This document shows positions 1 to 9,089 of a DNA stretch of 64,000 nucleotides, in pieces. The position numbers and the translations under genes are program-made. The DNA comes from Isoptericola croceus (GTDB lineage Bacteria; Actinomycetota; Actinomycetes; Actinomycetales; Cellulomonadaceae). The notes below the pieces were generated by a model, which saw only the letters and a list, made by a program, of their open reading frames with translations, was not told the origin of the DNA and did not search any database. The stretch covers positions 1 through 64,000 of the forward strand of contig NZ_JARLLG010000010.1 of the NCBI RefSeq assembly GCF_029382255.1, in the 5' to 3' direction. How positions within the stretch are numbered: position 1 is the stretch's first letter; each line of letters opens with the position of its first letter.

Positions 1-97
1 GGCCGGGCCCGGGCCCCCCCCCGCGCGTCCGGCCGGCCCGGGCGGAGGGCCGGCAGGACGACGTCCCACCCTCGACTGAAGAACCCTGGAGCCCGAC
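1..97. other. Non-coding leader upstream of atpC
   Basis: An extremely G+C-rich stretch with a run of ten C in the first 22 bases and GGCC-type inverted repeats. I see no coding sequence that can be anchored here. The last bases before the atpC ATG contain GGAG about 7 nt upstream, a usable ribosome binding site. The preceding gene is expected to be atpD, but nothing of it can be recognised in this window. Confidence 0.4.
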
Positions 98-385
98 ATG
101 GCAGAGCTGAACGTCGATCTCGTCGCGGCCGACCGCAAGGTATGGTCCGGCGCGGCGCGCGAGGTCAGTGCCCCGTCCGCCGACGGTCAGATCGGCATCC
201 TTGCCGGCCACACGCCCCTGCTGGCGGTGTTGCGCCCAGGCACCGTCAAGGTCTCCACCGCGCCGGGTCAGGTAGCGGTCGAGGCGCAGGTCAGCGGAGG
301 CTTCGTCTCGGTGGACGCGAACGTCGTCACGATCGTGGTCGACGAGATCACCGAGGTCGCCGGCCGCGAGAGCTCGCTGGCCTGA
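98..385 (+). CDS. atpC: ATP synthase F1 epsilon subunit
   Basis: Encodes a 95-residue epsilon subunit of the F1Fo ATP synthase, which couples the rotor to the catalytic head and damps ATP hydrolysis. The N-terminal beta-sandwich is recognisable (LNVDLVAADRKVWSG, then SADGQIGILAGHTPLLAVL, the family's most conserved stretch). The protein is short because the C-terminal helical hairpin is largely missing, as in many actinobacterial epsilon subunits. The start is ATG preceded by GGAG. It should be the last gene of the atp operon; the next gene begins 13 nt after its stop, an arrangement common in Actinobacteria. Confidence 0.95.
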   Translation: MAELNVDLVAADRKVWSGAAREVSAPSADGQIGILAGHTPLLAVLRPGTVKVSTAPGQVAVEAQVSGGFVSVDANVVTIVVDEITEVAGRESSLA

Positions 386-398
386 GGCGGGACGCACG

Positions 399-815
399 GT
401 GGGGTACGCGCTCGGGATCGTCATCGCGATCGCGGTGGTGCTCGCCCTGGGCTTGTTGCTCGGGGCGTCGCGCCTGCGCACGCTCTCGCGCCGGGTGGGC
501 TCGTTCCCGTGCAGCGCCCGGCCCGCTCGGCCTCAGGCGCCGTGGTCCGCAGGCATTGCTCAGTACGGGGTGGGTCGGATCGACTGGTGGCGGTGCTGGT
601 CGCTCGCACCACGCCCGACCCGTACCTGGCACCGCGACCGGCTGACCGTGACGGGGCGAGCGCCGCTCGACCAGGCGGGCCAGGTGGACCAGTACCTGGT
701 CCGTTGCCGCTACGACGGGGTGGACTTCGAGCTGACCATGTCCTCGGGCGCCTACGCGGGCCTGGCGTCGTGGCTCGAGTCCGCGCCCCCGGGTCGCCGC
801 GGCCTCGTCGTCTGA
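399..815 (+). CDS. DUF2550 family membrane-anchored protein
   Basis: A 138-residue protein with a GTG start 13 nt after atpC. Residues about 4-26 form one hydrophobic segment ([20 protein letters not shown]), followed by a basic stretch and a soluble domain with [18 protein letters not shown] and a C-terminal [18 protein letters not shown]. This matches the actinobacterial DUF2550 family, which is typically found between atpC and nucS. No biochemical role is established for the family. One N-terminal anchor with the rest cytoplasmic is the likely topology. Confidence 0.85.
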   Translation: MGYALGIVIAIAVVLALGLLLGASRLRTLSRRVGSFPCSARPARPQAPWSAGIAQYGVGRIDWWRCWSLAPRPTRTWHRDRLTVTGRAPLDQAGQVDQYLVRCRYDGVDFELTMSSGAYAGLASWLESAPPGRRGLVV

Positions 816-870
816 CAGTCCTGCGGCCTCGGCTCCACCGGGGCCGTCCCACTGCCCACGAAGGGGGACC

Positions 871-1566
871 GTGCGACTCGTCGTCGCCCGCTGCTCGGCC
901 CGGTACACCGGCCGACTCACCGCGCACCTGCCCTTGGCCACCCGTCTGCTCGTCGTCAAGAGCGACGGGAGCGTCCTGCTGCACTCGGACGGCGGTTCGT
1001 ACAAGCCACTGAACTGGATGAGCCCACCCTGCTCCCTGGCGGTGTCCGAGCCGGACGGCGAGGCCACCGGACGGGGAGTCACCGAGGTCTGGACGGTGCA
1101 GCACCAGAAGTCGGACGATCGTCTCGAGATCGATCTGCACGAGGTGCACCACGACTCGGCGCACGACCTCGGCATCGACCCGGGCCTGGTGAAGGACGGT
1201 GTCGAGGCCCACCTCCAGGAGCTGCTGGCAGCCCAGATCGAGCTCCTCGGCGCGGGGCACACGCTGGTGCGCCGGGAGTACATGACGGCGATCGGCCCGG
1301 TCGACATCCTGGCCAAGGACGCCGACGGCGGCACCGTCGCGGTGGAGATCAAGCGTCGCGGCGACATCGACGGCGTGGAGCAGCTCACGCGCTACCTCGA
1401 CCTGCTGAACCGGGACCCCCTGCTCACTCCTGTCCGCGGGATCTTCGCGGCGCAGGAGATCAAGCCGCAGGCGCGGGTCCTCGCCACCGACCGGGGGATC
1501 GGCTGCCTCCTGCTCGACTACGACGCGATGCGTGGTGTCGACGACCCGGAGTCGCGCCTCTTCTGA
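871..1566 (+). CDS. nucS: Mismatch-specific endonuclease NucS
   Basis: A 231-residue homologue of NucS/EndoMS, which cuts both strands at certain mismatches and provides non-canonical mismatch repair in actinobacteria that lack MutS/MutL. The C-terminal nuclease domain carries the catalytic set D145 (GPVDIL), E159 and K161 (AVEIKRRGD), followed by QLTRYLDLL. The N-terminal DNA-binding/dimerisation domain begins [16 protein letters not shown]. The extreme C-terminus, ESRLF, resembles the beta-clamp-binding tail of the family. The start is GTG after a GAAGGGGG ribosome binding site. Confidence 0.95.
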   Translation: MRLVVARCSARYTGRLTAHLPLATRLLVVKSDGSVLLHSDGGSYKPLNWMSPPCSLAVSEPDGEATGRGVTEVWTVQHQKSDDRLEIDLHEVHHDSAHDLGIDPGLVKDGVEAHLQELLAAQIELLGAGHTLVRREYMTAIGPVDILAKDADGGTVAVEIKRRGDIDGVEQLTRYLDLLNRDPLLTPVRGIFAAQEIKPQARVLATDRGIGCLLLDYDAMRGVDDPESRLF

Positions 1567-1627
1567 CAACCCGACGGGTTTGGAAGGAGACTGTCCGAAC
1601 CATGCCGCGGTGGTGCAGGATGGAGGA

Positions 1628-2902
1628 ATGGTCCTCGAACCCTCGCCGCCCGTGCCGACGGAGCCCGTCGTCGCACCGGAGGTCGACGCCGTCCGCGGTG
1701 ACGTCGTCACACCGACGGCCCTCGTCCGCGACGGCGCTGTCGTCGTCGCGGGCGACCGCATCGTCTGGGTCGGACCACTCGCGGAGGCGGCTGCGGCCGG
1801 TGTGGGGGACGTGGTGCGTGCGGCCGCCGAACCGGAGCCCGGCACCTACGTGCTGCCCGGGCTGGTGGACCTCCATGACCACGGCGGCGGCGGTGCGAGC
1901 TTCCCCGACGCCACCACCCGCGACGAGGCGATGACCGCCGTCCGGCAGCACCGCACCCACGGCACGACGACGATGCTCGCCTCGCTGGTGACCGCCGACC
2001 GTGCCACGCTGCTCGAGCGTGCCCGCCTCCTCGCCGACTTGGCCGACCAGGGCGAGATCGCCGGCATCCATGCCGAGGGGCCCTTCCTGGCGCCCGCCCG
2101 GCGGGGAGCGCACGACCCGTCCCACCTGCTGGCGGGGGACGTCACCCTGGTACGGGACCTGGTCGAGGCGGCCCGGGGGCACCTGCGCACGATGACGGTC
2201 GCCCCGGACGTCGAGGGCGTCTCCGGACCGGGTGGGGTCGCCGACGCACTGGTCCGTGCCGGTGCCGTCCCGTCGATCGGTCACACGGACGCCACGACGG
2301 AGCAGGCGGAGGATCTGATCGCCCAGGTCGTCGCCGGCCTGACCGAGGCTGCTGGTCCGCCGCGCCGGATGACGGCGACCCACCTGTTCAACGCGATGCG
2401 CCCGCTCCACCACCGTGATGCGGGACCGATCCCCGCGTGCCTGGCCGCAGCACGCCGGGGCGACCTCGTCGTGGAGCTCGTCGGGGACGGCGTGCATCTC
2501 GACCCGGCCGTGGTCCGCACGGTGGTGCAGACCGTCGGCGTCGACCAGGTCGTGCTCGTCACCGACGCCATGGCCGCGGCCGGTATGCCGGACGGCGCGT
2601 ACGACCTCGGCCCGATGTCGGTCACCGTGACCGACGGCGTCGCGCGCGTCGTCGACGCCGACCATCCTGAGGGTGGAGCCATCGCCGGTGGCACGGCCCA
2701 TCTCGTCGACGTCGTCCGTGCCGCCGTGGCGGCCGGCGTGCCGCTCGTCGCGGCCGTGCGCTGCGCCTCCTGGGTGCCGGCCGGGGTGCTGGGGCTCGAC
2801 GACGTCGGAGGGCTCGTCGCCGGCCGTCGTGCCGACCTGGTGGTCACCGACCGCGACCTGGTGGTGCGAGAGGTGCTGCGCGGCGGTGTGCCGGTCGGCT
2901 GA
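1628..2902 (+). CDS. nagA: N-acetylglucosamine-6-phosphate deacetylase
   Basis: A 424-residue amidohydrolase that removes the acetyl group from GlcNAc-6-phosphate in amino-sugar catabolism and cell-wall recycling. The metal and catalytic motifs are in order: GLVDLHDHGGGG, the metal-binding glutamate of HAEGPFL, GHTDATTEQ, HLFNAMRPLHHRD, and the catalytic aspartate in VLVTDAMAAAG. I chose the ATG at 1628 because AGGA lies about 7 nt upstream; the frame is open upstream to 1532, but that would overlap nucS. No LacI operator of the downstream regulon precedes it, so it looks like a housekeeping gene. Confidence 0.92.
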   Translation: MVLEPSPPVPTEPVVAPEVDAVRGDVVTPTALVRDGAVVVAGDRIVWVGPLAEAAAAGVGDVVRAAAEPEPGTYVLPGLVDLHDHGGGGASFPDATTRDEAMTAVRQHRTHGTTTMLASLVTADRATLLERARLLADLADQGEIAGIHAEGPFLAPARRGAHDPSHLLAGDVTLVRDLVEAARGHLRTMTVAPDVEGVSGPGGVADALVRAGAVPSIGHTDATTEQAEDLIAQVVAGLTEAAGPPRRMTATHLFNAMRPLHHRDAGPIPACLAAARRGDLVVELVGDGVHLDPAVVRTVVQTVGVDQVVLVTDAMAAAGMPDGAYDLGPMSVTVTDGVARVVDADHPEGGAIAGGTAHLVDVVRAAVAAGVPLVAAVRCASWVPAGVLGLDDVGGLVAGRRADLVVTDRDLVVREVLRGGVPVG

Positions 2903-2957
2903 CGGCGGCGTCCCCGGGCCGTGTCGCACCGTTCGCCCGGTACGACCACGCTCCACG

Positions 2958-2987
2958 TTGCTCCCGGGCGCCCGAGGTCGATACCGT
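2958..2987 (+). promoter_or_regulatory. Promoter of the GH3-yesL unit
   Basis: TTGCTC at 2958-2963 could serve as a -35 box. The -10 could be GATACC (16-nt spacer) or TACCGT at 2982-2987 (18-nt spacer, TAnnnT type). The LacI operator starts 4 nt downstream, at the expected transcription start. Assigned by eye only. Confidence 0.5.
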
Positions 2988-2990
2988 GTG

Positions 2991-3004
2991 TCGAAGCGCT
3001 TCGA
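2991..3004. promoter_or_regulatory. LacI-family operator, site 1
   Basis: A perfect 14-bp palindrome, TCGAAGCGCTTCGA, with the central CG typical of LacI/GalR operators. It lies 51 nt before the GH3 start codon and just downstream of a candidate -10 box, a position suited to repression. The same 14 bases recur at 10153, 13925 and 16234. Confidence 0.88.
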
Positions 3005-3054
3005 CTCTCTCGACGCACCGCACCGGCCGCACTGCCGCGACCTGAAGGAGACCC

Positions 3055-5571
3055 ATGGACGTGCCACCCTTCCGTGACCACCAGCTCTCGACGCCGGAGC
3101 GCGCCCGCGACCTGCTCTCCCGGTTGACCCGCGAGGAGCGGGTGGCGATGCTGCACCAGCGCATGCCTGCCGTGGACCGGCTCGGCCTGGCGGCCTTCCA
3201 CACCGGCTGCGAGGCGCTGCACGGCGTCGCGTGGCTCGGACGGGCCACCGTGTTCCCGCAGCCCGTCGGCCTCGCCGCGACCTGGGACACGGACCTGCTG
3301 CGCCGCATCGGCGACGCGGTGGCCACCGAGGTGCGAGCCAAGCACGCGGCGGACCCTCAGGTGAGCCTCAACGTGTGGGCACCGGTGGTCAACACGCTGC
3401 GGCACCCGGGCTGGGGCCGCAACGAGGAGGGCTACTCCGAGGATCCGCACGTCACGGGTCACCTGGGTGCCGCCTACTGCCGCGGTCTGCGTGGCGACCA
3501 CGAACGGGTGTGGAAGACCGCCCCGACGCTCAAGCACTTCCTCGCGTACAACAACGAGTCGGACCGGTCCTCCACCAGCTCCGACCTGACGCCCCGGACC
3601 CTCCACGAGGAGGAGCTCCCCGCGTTCCGTGACGCCGTCACCTCGGGTGCGGTCGCCGCCGTCATGCCCTCCTACAACCTGGTCGACGGCGTGCCGGCGC
3701 ACCTGCGCGCCGACCTGCTCAGCGAGCTGAGGTCGTGGACGGACCGGTCGCTGGCGGTCGTCTCGGACGCCGCGGCGCCCATGTTCGCCGTGACGTTGCA
3801 GCGCGCCTACGCGGACCGCGCGAGCGGCAACGCGGCGATGCTGCGCGCGGGTGTCGACTCCTTCACGGACGACGACGCGGACTCCTCCTTGACGGTGGCA
3901 CGCATCGACGAGGCCCTGGGACGCGGACTGCTGACCATGGACGACGTGGACCGTGCCGTGCTGCGGCTCCTCGAGCTGCGGCTGCTCACCGGGGAGCTCG
4001 ACGCCGACGGGCAGGACCCGTACGCCGGCATCGGTGCGGACGCGATCGACCTGCCCGAGCACCGGGCGCTCGCCCGCGAGGCGGCGACACGTGCCGTCGT
4101 CGTCCTGCGCAACGACGCCGCGATGCTGCCGCTGGACCTCTCCGGGTCCGTGGCGGTCGTCGGTCCGCTCGCCGACGTCGTCCTCACCGACTGGTACTCC
4201 GGGACGCCCCCGTACGCCGTCACCGTCGCCGACGCGCTGCGGGAGCGCCTCGGCGCGGGACGCGTCGTGGTCGCGGACGGCGCCGACGTCGTCGCGCTGC
4301 GCGCTGCCGGCACGGGCCGCTACGTCACGGTGACCGAGGAGGGCTCACGCGTCGTCGCCGAAGGCGTGGCGGCGCGCCCGGACAGCCGGTTCGAGGTGAC
4401 CGACTGGGGTGACGGGGTGCTCACGCTCCGGTCGCAGGGCACCGGCGGGCTGCTCACGGGCGCCTCCTGGTTGCTGCGTGCCGACGCGGACCGGGTCGGA
4501 GGCTGGGAGGTCCAGGAGAGCTTCCGCCGGCACGTGCACGCCGACGGCACCTGGTCGCTGCTGCACCTGGGCTCCGGCCGGTGGGTGCGGACGCAGCGGG
4601 GGACCAGCGTGGTGTGCGCCGACGGACGCACGCTCGACGACGCCGAACGGTTCGGCGTCCGGATGCTGGAGTCGGGTGCGGCGCGCGTGGCCGAGGCGGC
4701 CGCCGCGTGCGACGCCGTCGTCGTCGCCGTCGGGAACGACCCGCACCTGAACGGTCGCGAGACGCAGGACCGCCCCCACCTGTACCTCCCGGGTGCCGCC
4801 GTGGAGATCTGGCGCGCCGCCGTCGAGGCAAACCCCCGGGCCGTGCTCTCGCTCGTCTCGAGCTACCCGTACGTCCTCGGGCCCGGCGTGGACGACGCCG
4901 AGACGATCGTGTGGAGCAGCCACGGCGGGCAGGAGCTGGGTCACGGGCTGATCGACGTCCTGGTCGGTGCCGTCGAACCGACGGGGCGCCTCGCGCAGAC
5001 CTGGCCGGCGCGGCCGGAGCAGGCCGGTGACATCTTCGACTACGACACGCGAGGTCAGCAGGTCACCTACCGGCACCTGCCCGACGGCGAGGACGGCACG
5101 CCGGCGTTCGCGTTCGGCCACGGGCTGACCTTCGCCGCGGTGTCGTACCAGGCGCTCGGGCTGTCGGCCCCGGAGGTCGTGGCGCCACCTGCGACCAGGG
5201 TCCACCCACCGCTGCAGCCCGACGCGCCGTCGCCGTCCGTCGTGACGGCACGGGTGCGGGTCCGCAACGACGGCACCCGTCCCGCGGAGGAGCTCGTCCA
5301 GGTCTACTCGTTGGGCTGTGCGGACGTCGCCGTGCCGACGCCGGTGCGACTGCTGCTGGGCTACCGGAGGGTCCGGCTCGAGCCGGGGCAGGAGTTGACC
5401 GTGGAGGTCGCGTTCGACGTCGCCCGGCTCGCTGTCTGGCGGCAGGACGGGGCGGGGACGCCCGACGGTGCGCTGGAGGTCCAGCGCGGGTCGTACGAGC
5501 TCGCCGCGGGAGCCTCCAGCGTCGACCTGCCCGCACGTGCGATCCTCGAGGTCGTGGAACCGACATCATGA
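3055..5571 (+). CDS. GH3 beta-glycosidase with beta-trefoil-like insert
   Basis: An 838-residue family 3 glycoside hydrolase with no signal peptide, so cytoplasmic. The N-terminal TIM barrel has KHFLAYNNES and the nucleophile D238 in VVSDAAAP. The C-terminal sandwich has the acid/base candidate E569 in NGRETQDR, and a fibronectin-III-like end. Between the two halves, residues about 419-535 form an extra domain (GRYVTVTEEG, WEVQESFRRHVHADGTWSLL, GRWVRTQRG) that looks like a fascin-type beta-trefoil rather than the more common PA14 insert. The natural substrate is uncertain: beta-glucosidase or beta-xylosidase on oligosaccharides. AAGGAG precedes the ATG. It forms an operon with the DUF624 gene (ATGA overlap) under operator site 1. 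Confidence 0.9.
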   Translation: MDVPPFRDHQLSTPERARDLLSRLTREERVAMLHQRMPAVDRLGLAAFHTGCEALHGVAWLGRATVFPQPVGLAATWDTDLLRRIGDAVATEVRAKHAADPQVSLNVWAPVVNTLRHPGWGRNEEGYSEDPHVTGHLGAAYCRGLRGDHERVWKTAPTLKHFLAYNNESDRSSTSSDLTPRTLHEEELPAFRDAVTSGAVAAVMPSYNLVDGVPAHLRADLLSELRSWTDRSLAVVSDAAAPMFAVTLQRAYADRASGNAAMLRAGVDSFTDDDADSSLTVARIDEALGRGLLTMDDVDRAVLRLLELRLLTGELDADGQDPYAGIGADAIDLPEHRALAREAATRAVVVLRNDAAMLPLDLSGSVAVVGPLADVVLTDWYSGTPPYAVTVADALRERLGAGRVVVADGADVVALRAAGTGRYVTVTEEGSRVVAEGVAARPDSRFEVTDWGDGVLTLRSQGTGGLLTGASWLLRADADRVGGWEVQESFRRHVHADGTWSLLHLGSGRWVRTQRGTSVVCADGRTLDDAERFGVRMLESGAARVAEAAAACDAVVVAVGNDPHLNGRETQDRPHLYLPGAAVEIWRAAVEANPRAVLSLVSSYPYVLGPGVDDAETIVWSSHGGQELGHGLIDVLVGAVEPTGRLAQTWPARPEQAGDIFDYDTRGQQVTYRHLPDGEDGTPAFAFGHGLTFAAVSYQALGLSAPEVVAPPATRVHPPLQPDAPSPSVVTARVRVRNDGTRPAEELVQVYSLGCADVAVPTPVRLLLGYRRVRLEPGQELTVEVAFDVARLAVWRQDGAGTPDGALEVQRGSYELAAGASSVDLPARAILEVVEPTS

Positions 5572-6215
5572 AGATCGACCCGGAGTCCCGCAACATCCAG
5601 GGGATCACCACCCTCATCCTCTTCATCGTCCTCAACGTCCTCTACATCGTGACCTGCCTTCCCCTGGTCACGATCGGGGCGGCCACGAGCGCGCTGTACG
5701 AGGTGACGCTGCGGTACGCGGACGATGAGCGGGGCGACCTGATCCGCGGGTACTTCCGCGCCCTGCGGACCAACCTGTGGCGGGGGACCGTCGTCTTCGT
5801 CCTGCTGGGTGTCCCCATGGCGATGCTGGCGTTCAGCGCCGTGTTCTGGCTGACCATGGACGGGCTGGTCACGGCGGTGGCCGGCGCGCTGTCGATCCTG
5901 GGGACCCTCCTCTTGGGAGCGGCCCTGCTGTACGGGCTCGCACTGGTGGCATGGTTCGACGCGTCGTTGCGGCGCACGCTCCGCAACGCGCTCCTGCTGC
6001 CGCTCGTCGAGCCGGCACGGACCATGGGGATCCTGCTGCTGCCCGTCACGGTCGCCTGCGTCGCGTACGTCCTGCCGCAGACGCTCTTCCTCGTGGCGAC
6101 CATCGGATTCTCGGTCGGGGCCTACGTGAGCGCCCTCCTGCTGCACAACGTCTTCCGCCGCCGGCAGATGGACCCGTCGGAGCTGGAACCGATCAACCCG
6201 CACTCGGGCGAGTGA
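5568..6215 (+). CDS. YesL/DUF624 family membrane protein
   Basis: A 215-residue integral membrane protein of the DUF624 (YesL) family. It starts with the typical N-terminal NIQGITTLILFIVLNVLYIV and CLPLVTIGAATSALYEV, and has roughly five hydrophobic segments. The ATG overlaps the GH3 stop codon (ATGA), so the two are translationally coupled. DUF624 proteins commonly sit beside LplA/YtcQ-type binding proteins and LplBC permeases in oligosaccharide loci; such an operon lies convergently just downstream. The molecular function is unknown, with a role in uptake of large sugars as the usual guess. Confidence 0.85.
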   Translation: MKIDPESRNIQGITTLILFIVLNVLYIVTCLPLVTIGAATSALYEVTLRYADDERGDLIRGYFRALRTNLWRGTVVFVLLGVPMAMLAFSAVFWLTMDGLVTAVAGALSILGTLLLGAALLYGLALVAWFDASLRRTLRNALLLPLVEPARTMGILLLPVTVACVAYVLPQTLFLVATIGFSVGAYVSALLLHNVFRRRQMDPSELEPINPHSGE

Positions 6216-6250
6216 GGGTCTGCCACCGGAGTCCCGGACCGTGAGCACGA

Positions 6251-6284
6251 CGAAGGGCATGGGCGCCATGGCCCATGCCCTTCG
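6251..6284. terminator. Bidirectional hairpin between convergent units
   Basis: A perfect 14-bp stem (CGAAGGGCATGGGC paired with its complement) around a 6-nt loop. It lies between the YesL stop (6215) and the stop of the convergent binding-protein gene (6330). There is no clear U-tract on either strand, but position and stability suggest it ends both transcripts. Confidence 0.75.
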
Positions 6285-6329
6285 TCCTGCGGTGACGCGT
6301 CGGTGGGCGTCAGCGGTGCCGGACCTCGA

Positions 6330-8087
6330 TCACCCGAACTCAGCGGCGACGGCCTCGCGGGACTCGTTCTGAGCCTCCGCGTTGGCCATGTCGAACTCGA
6401 GCACCGTCTCGTAGCCGAGACCGTTCGCGGTCTCCTGCATCGAGGTGAGCAGCTTGTCGAACTCGTCCTCGTTCTTGGCGAAGACCATCTTCCAGGAGTG
6501 CTCGATGATGCTGGCCTTGGCCTGGTTGCGGTTCGCCTCGACCTCGCTGGTGTCCGCGGGCGCGGTGTAGCTCGACCCCGGAGCGACGATCACCTGGTCG
6601 TTAGCCTCGAGGAACTCCACCGTGGTCGTCGCGCCACCCATCCTGGCGCTCCAGTCCTCCGTGAGCGGGTTGGCCACGGTCTCCTGGTAGCTCGGCCAGT
6701 AGGTGTAGCTGTACGGGAAGCCGATCTCGGGGTTCACGTCCTTGGGCAGCACGGTCGAGACGTTGAGGGCCGACACACCGTCGGCGTAGTCCCCGCCACC
6801 CCATTCGGCCGGCACGTCGGCGCCGCCCTCGAGGAATACCTGCCGTCCGAAGTCGGTCAGTGCCGGTTCGCCGTCGTCGCCCAGCTCCCAGGTCAGCCCT
6901 TCCGGACCCGCGGACCCCATGGTCTGCGAGGAGTTGGCCATGACACCCTCCGGCGAGTACAGCCAGTCGATGAACGCGGCCAGCCGTGCCGGGTCCTCGG
7001 CGCCGGAGCCGATGCCGAGGAACTGCTTGCCGCCGTAGACCTCGGCGCCGTACGAGAAGATCTGCTGGTCCTGCATCGGCACGAGCTCGAAGCCCTTGCC
7101 CTCAGCCATGCGCTCCTCGGTGTTGAACGCAGACTGCCCCAGCCACGGCCACCAGGAGAGGAGCACCTGCCCGTTCTGGTACTTGGAGAACATCGTGTCG
7201 TAGTTCTGCGTGGTCGACTCCGGGTCGACGAGGCCCATCTGGTTGGCCTCGAAGTAGAACTTCAGCGCGCGGACGTACTCCGAGTCGGAGTCGATGATGC
7301 TCTGGTAGTCGGACCCGTCCGCCCGGGCGAGCACGAAGCCGAGCTCGTCGTACCCGTAGAGCGTGGCCGGCTGCTTGGCGGTGACCATCATGTTGCCGTC
7401 CCAGTCGCCGAAGAGCGAGATGGCGTAGGCCTTCTGGCCGTTCTCGCCCTCGGGCTGGGCGTCCTGCATCTCCTGGAGGACGGGCAGGAGGTCCTCGAGC
7501 GTCGTGATCTCCGGGTAGCCGACCTCGGCGAAGAGGTCCCATCGCAGGTAGGGGCCGAACGTCGGATCGAGGCCCTCGGAGGGCTCGGTCGGCTTGAGGG
7601 ACGAGACCGCCGTCGGGAACCCGTAGACGCCGTCCTTGTCCTCGTTGAGCTTGGCGACGGCGTCGTCGTACGGGGTGACGTTCTCCATCGACCCGTAGTA
7701 GGCCTGCGCGTCGAGCAGGAGCCCGCCCGCGATGAGCTCGTCCATCTGCTGGCCCTTGTCGGCCACGATGAGGTCACCCAGGTCCCCGCCGGAGACGCGG
7801 GTGTTGTACAGGGTGTCACCCCCGCCGGCCACGTTGGGGGCGATGATGTTGAGCTCCATGTTGAACTTTTCCTTGACGATCTCGCCGAACCAACCGCCCT
7901 GGATCCCCATGTAGTTGGCCAGCCCGTCGAAGACGTCGACCGTGATGGGGTCAGCCTCCGACCAGTCCTGGTCGATGCTCACCGGCGTGGCCGGCTCGTC
8001 GTCGCTCCCCGGCCCCGTGCAGGCCGTGAGGGAGAGAGCTCCGAGCAGCGGCGCGACCAGTATTGTCGCAACCTTCCTCGATTTCAT
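6330..8087 (-). CDS. LplA/YtcQ-type sugar-binding lipoprotein
   Basis: A 585-residue extracellular solute-binding protein with a lipoprotein signal peptide and lipobox LTAC at about residues 20-23. The length (about 550-600 residues versus 420-450 for ordinary CUT1 binding proteins) and features such as GQQMDELIAGGLLLD, GVYGFPTAVSS and FIDWLYSPEGVMAN place it with the LplA/YtcQ group that pairs with LplB/LplC permeases. It is the last gene of a three-gene minus-strand operon behind operator site 2. By context the ligand is a plant-derived oligosaccharide. RBS is GAAGGGG. Confidence 0.88.
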   Translation of the reverse strand: MKSRKVATILVAPLLGALSLTACTGPGSDDEPATPVSIDQDWSEADPITVDVFDGLANYMGIQGGWFGEIVKEKFNMELNIIAPNVAGGGDTLYNTRVSGGDLGDLIVADKGQQMDELIAGGLLLDAQAYYGSMENVTPYDDAVAKLNEDKDGVYGFPTAVSSLKPTEPSEGLDPTFGPYLRWDLFAEVGYPEITTLEDLLPVLQEMQDAQPEGENGQKAYAISLFGDWDGNMMVTAKQPATLYGYDELGFVLARADGSDYQSIIDSDSEYVRALKFYFEANQMGLVDPESTTQNYDTMFSKYQNGQVLLSWWPWLGQSAFNTEERMAEGKGFELVPMQDQQIFSYGAEVYGGKQFLGIGSGAEDPARLAAFIDWLYSPEGVMANSSQTMGSAGPEGLTWELGDDGEPALTDFGRQVFLEGGADVPAEWGGGDYADGVSALNVSTVLPKDVNPEIGFPYSYTYWPSYQETVANPLTEDWSARMGGATTTVEFLEANDQVIVAPGSSYTAPADTSEVEANRNQAKASIIEHSWKMVFAKNEDEFDKLLTSMQETANGLGYETVLEFDMANAEAQNESREAVAAEFG

Positions 8088-8117
8088 GACACCCCTTCGT
8101 GTTTCGATGGCACGCGA

Positions 8118-9074
8118 TCAGCCCTTGACCGCGCCGAGCATGATGCCCTTGACGAAATACTTCTGGAACAGCGGATAGATGAAGATGATGGGCAGCACGA
8201 CGAGCACGGCGACGGTCATCCGGATCGACGTCGGCGTCTGCGAGGTGGCTGCGGACACGATGGAACCGAGGTTCCCCTGGGCGTTCTGCGCTGCCTGGGC
8301 CAGGCTGCTCGCCTGGTTCGTGTAGGTGTAGAGCAGGTACTGCAGCGAGTACAGCTTCTGGTCGGTGATGAAAAGCAGCGTGTCCTGGAACGAGTTCCAC
8401 TGCGCCACGGCGGTGAAGATGGCCACCGTGGCCAGGATCGGTGTCATGTTCGGCAGGATGATCCGGAAGAAGATCCGGAACGTGCTCGCGCCGTCGATCT
8501 CCGCCGCCTCCTGGAGCGATCGCGGCATCGACTCGACGTAGGTCTTGACCAGGATGATGTTGAAGGGCTGGACGATCACCGGGATGATGTACACCCAGAA
8601 CGAGTTCGTCAGCCCGAGGGTCTTCATGGTGATGTACATCGGGATGAGCCCGGCGCTGAAGTACATCGTGAAGATCATCAGCCGGTACCACAGGGAGCGC
8701 GCCCACATGCGCTCTTGCGTGAACATGAAGCCGAGGAACGCCGAGGCCAGCACGGTGCAGACCGTCCCGATGATGGTACGGGCGACCGAGACGATCGCCG
8801 CGCTCGTGAGCCCGTCGAGCCCGAGGATCTGCTGGTAGTTGGACAGGTGGAACCCTTGGGGGAACAGCCGGACGTCGCCGAGTGCGCTGGCGTCGTTGGC
8901 GCTGATCGAGTTGATGATGAGGTAGTAGAAGGGGTAGGCGCACAGCAGCGCCATGAGCAGGAAGCCTCCGTAGTTCACGATCGCGAACGGGACGTCCCCT
9001 CGGGTCCGCTGCATGCTCGGCGGCTTGCGCGCCCTCGTCGTCTTCACCTCGGCGGTGGACTCCGTCGTCACCAT
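8118..9074 (-). CDS. LplC-type ABC sugar permease
   Basis: A 318-residue inner permease with six predicted membrane segments and the CUT1 coupling-loop signature EAAEIDGASTFRIFFRIILP, which contacts the ATPase. The C-terminal LFQKYFVKGIMLGAVKG is typical of LplC/YtcP proteins. It lies between the LplB partner (15 nt upstream) and the binding protein (30 nt downstream). No ATPase gene is in the operon. Confidence 0.9.
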   Translation of the reverse strand: MVTTESTAEVKTTRARKPPSMQRTRGDVPFAIVNYGGFLLMALLCAYPFYYLIINSISANDASALGDVRLFPQGFHLSNYQQILGLDGLTSAAIVSVARTIIGTVCTVLASAFLGFMFTQERMWARSLWYRLMIFTMYFSAGLIPMYITMKTLGLTNSFWVYIIPVIVQPFNIILVKTYVESMPRSLQEAAEIDGASTFRIFFRIILPNMTPILATVAIFTAVAQWNSFQDTLLFITDQKLYSLQYLLYTYTNQASSLAQAAQNAQGNLGSIVSAATSQTPTSIRMTVAVLVVLPIIFIYPLFQKYFVKGIMLGAVKG

Positions 9075-9089
9075 GTCTCCTTGCCGTCC

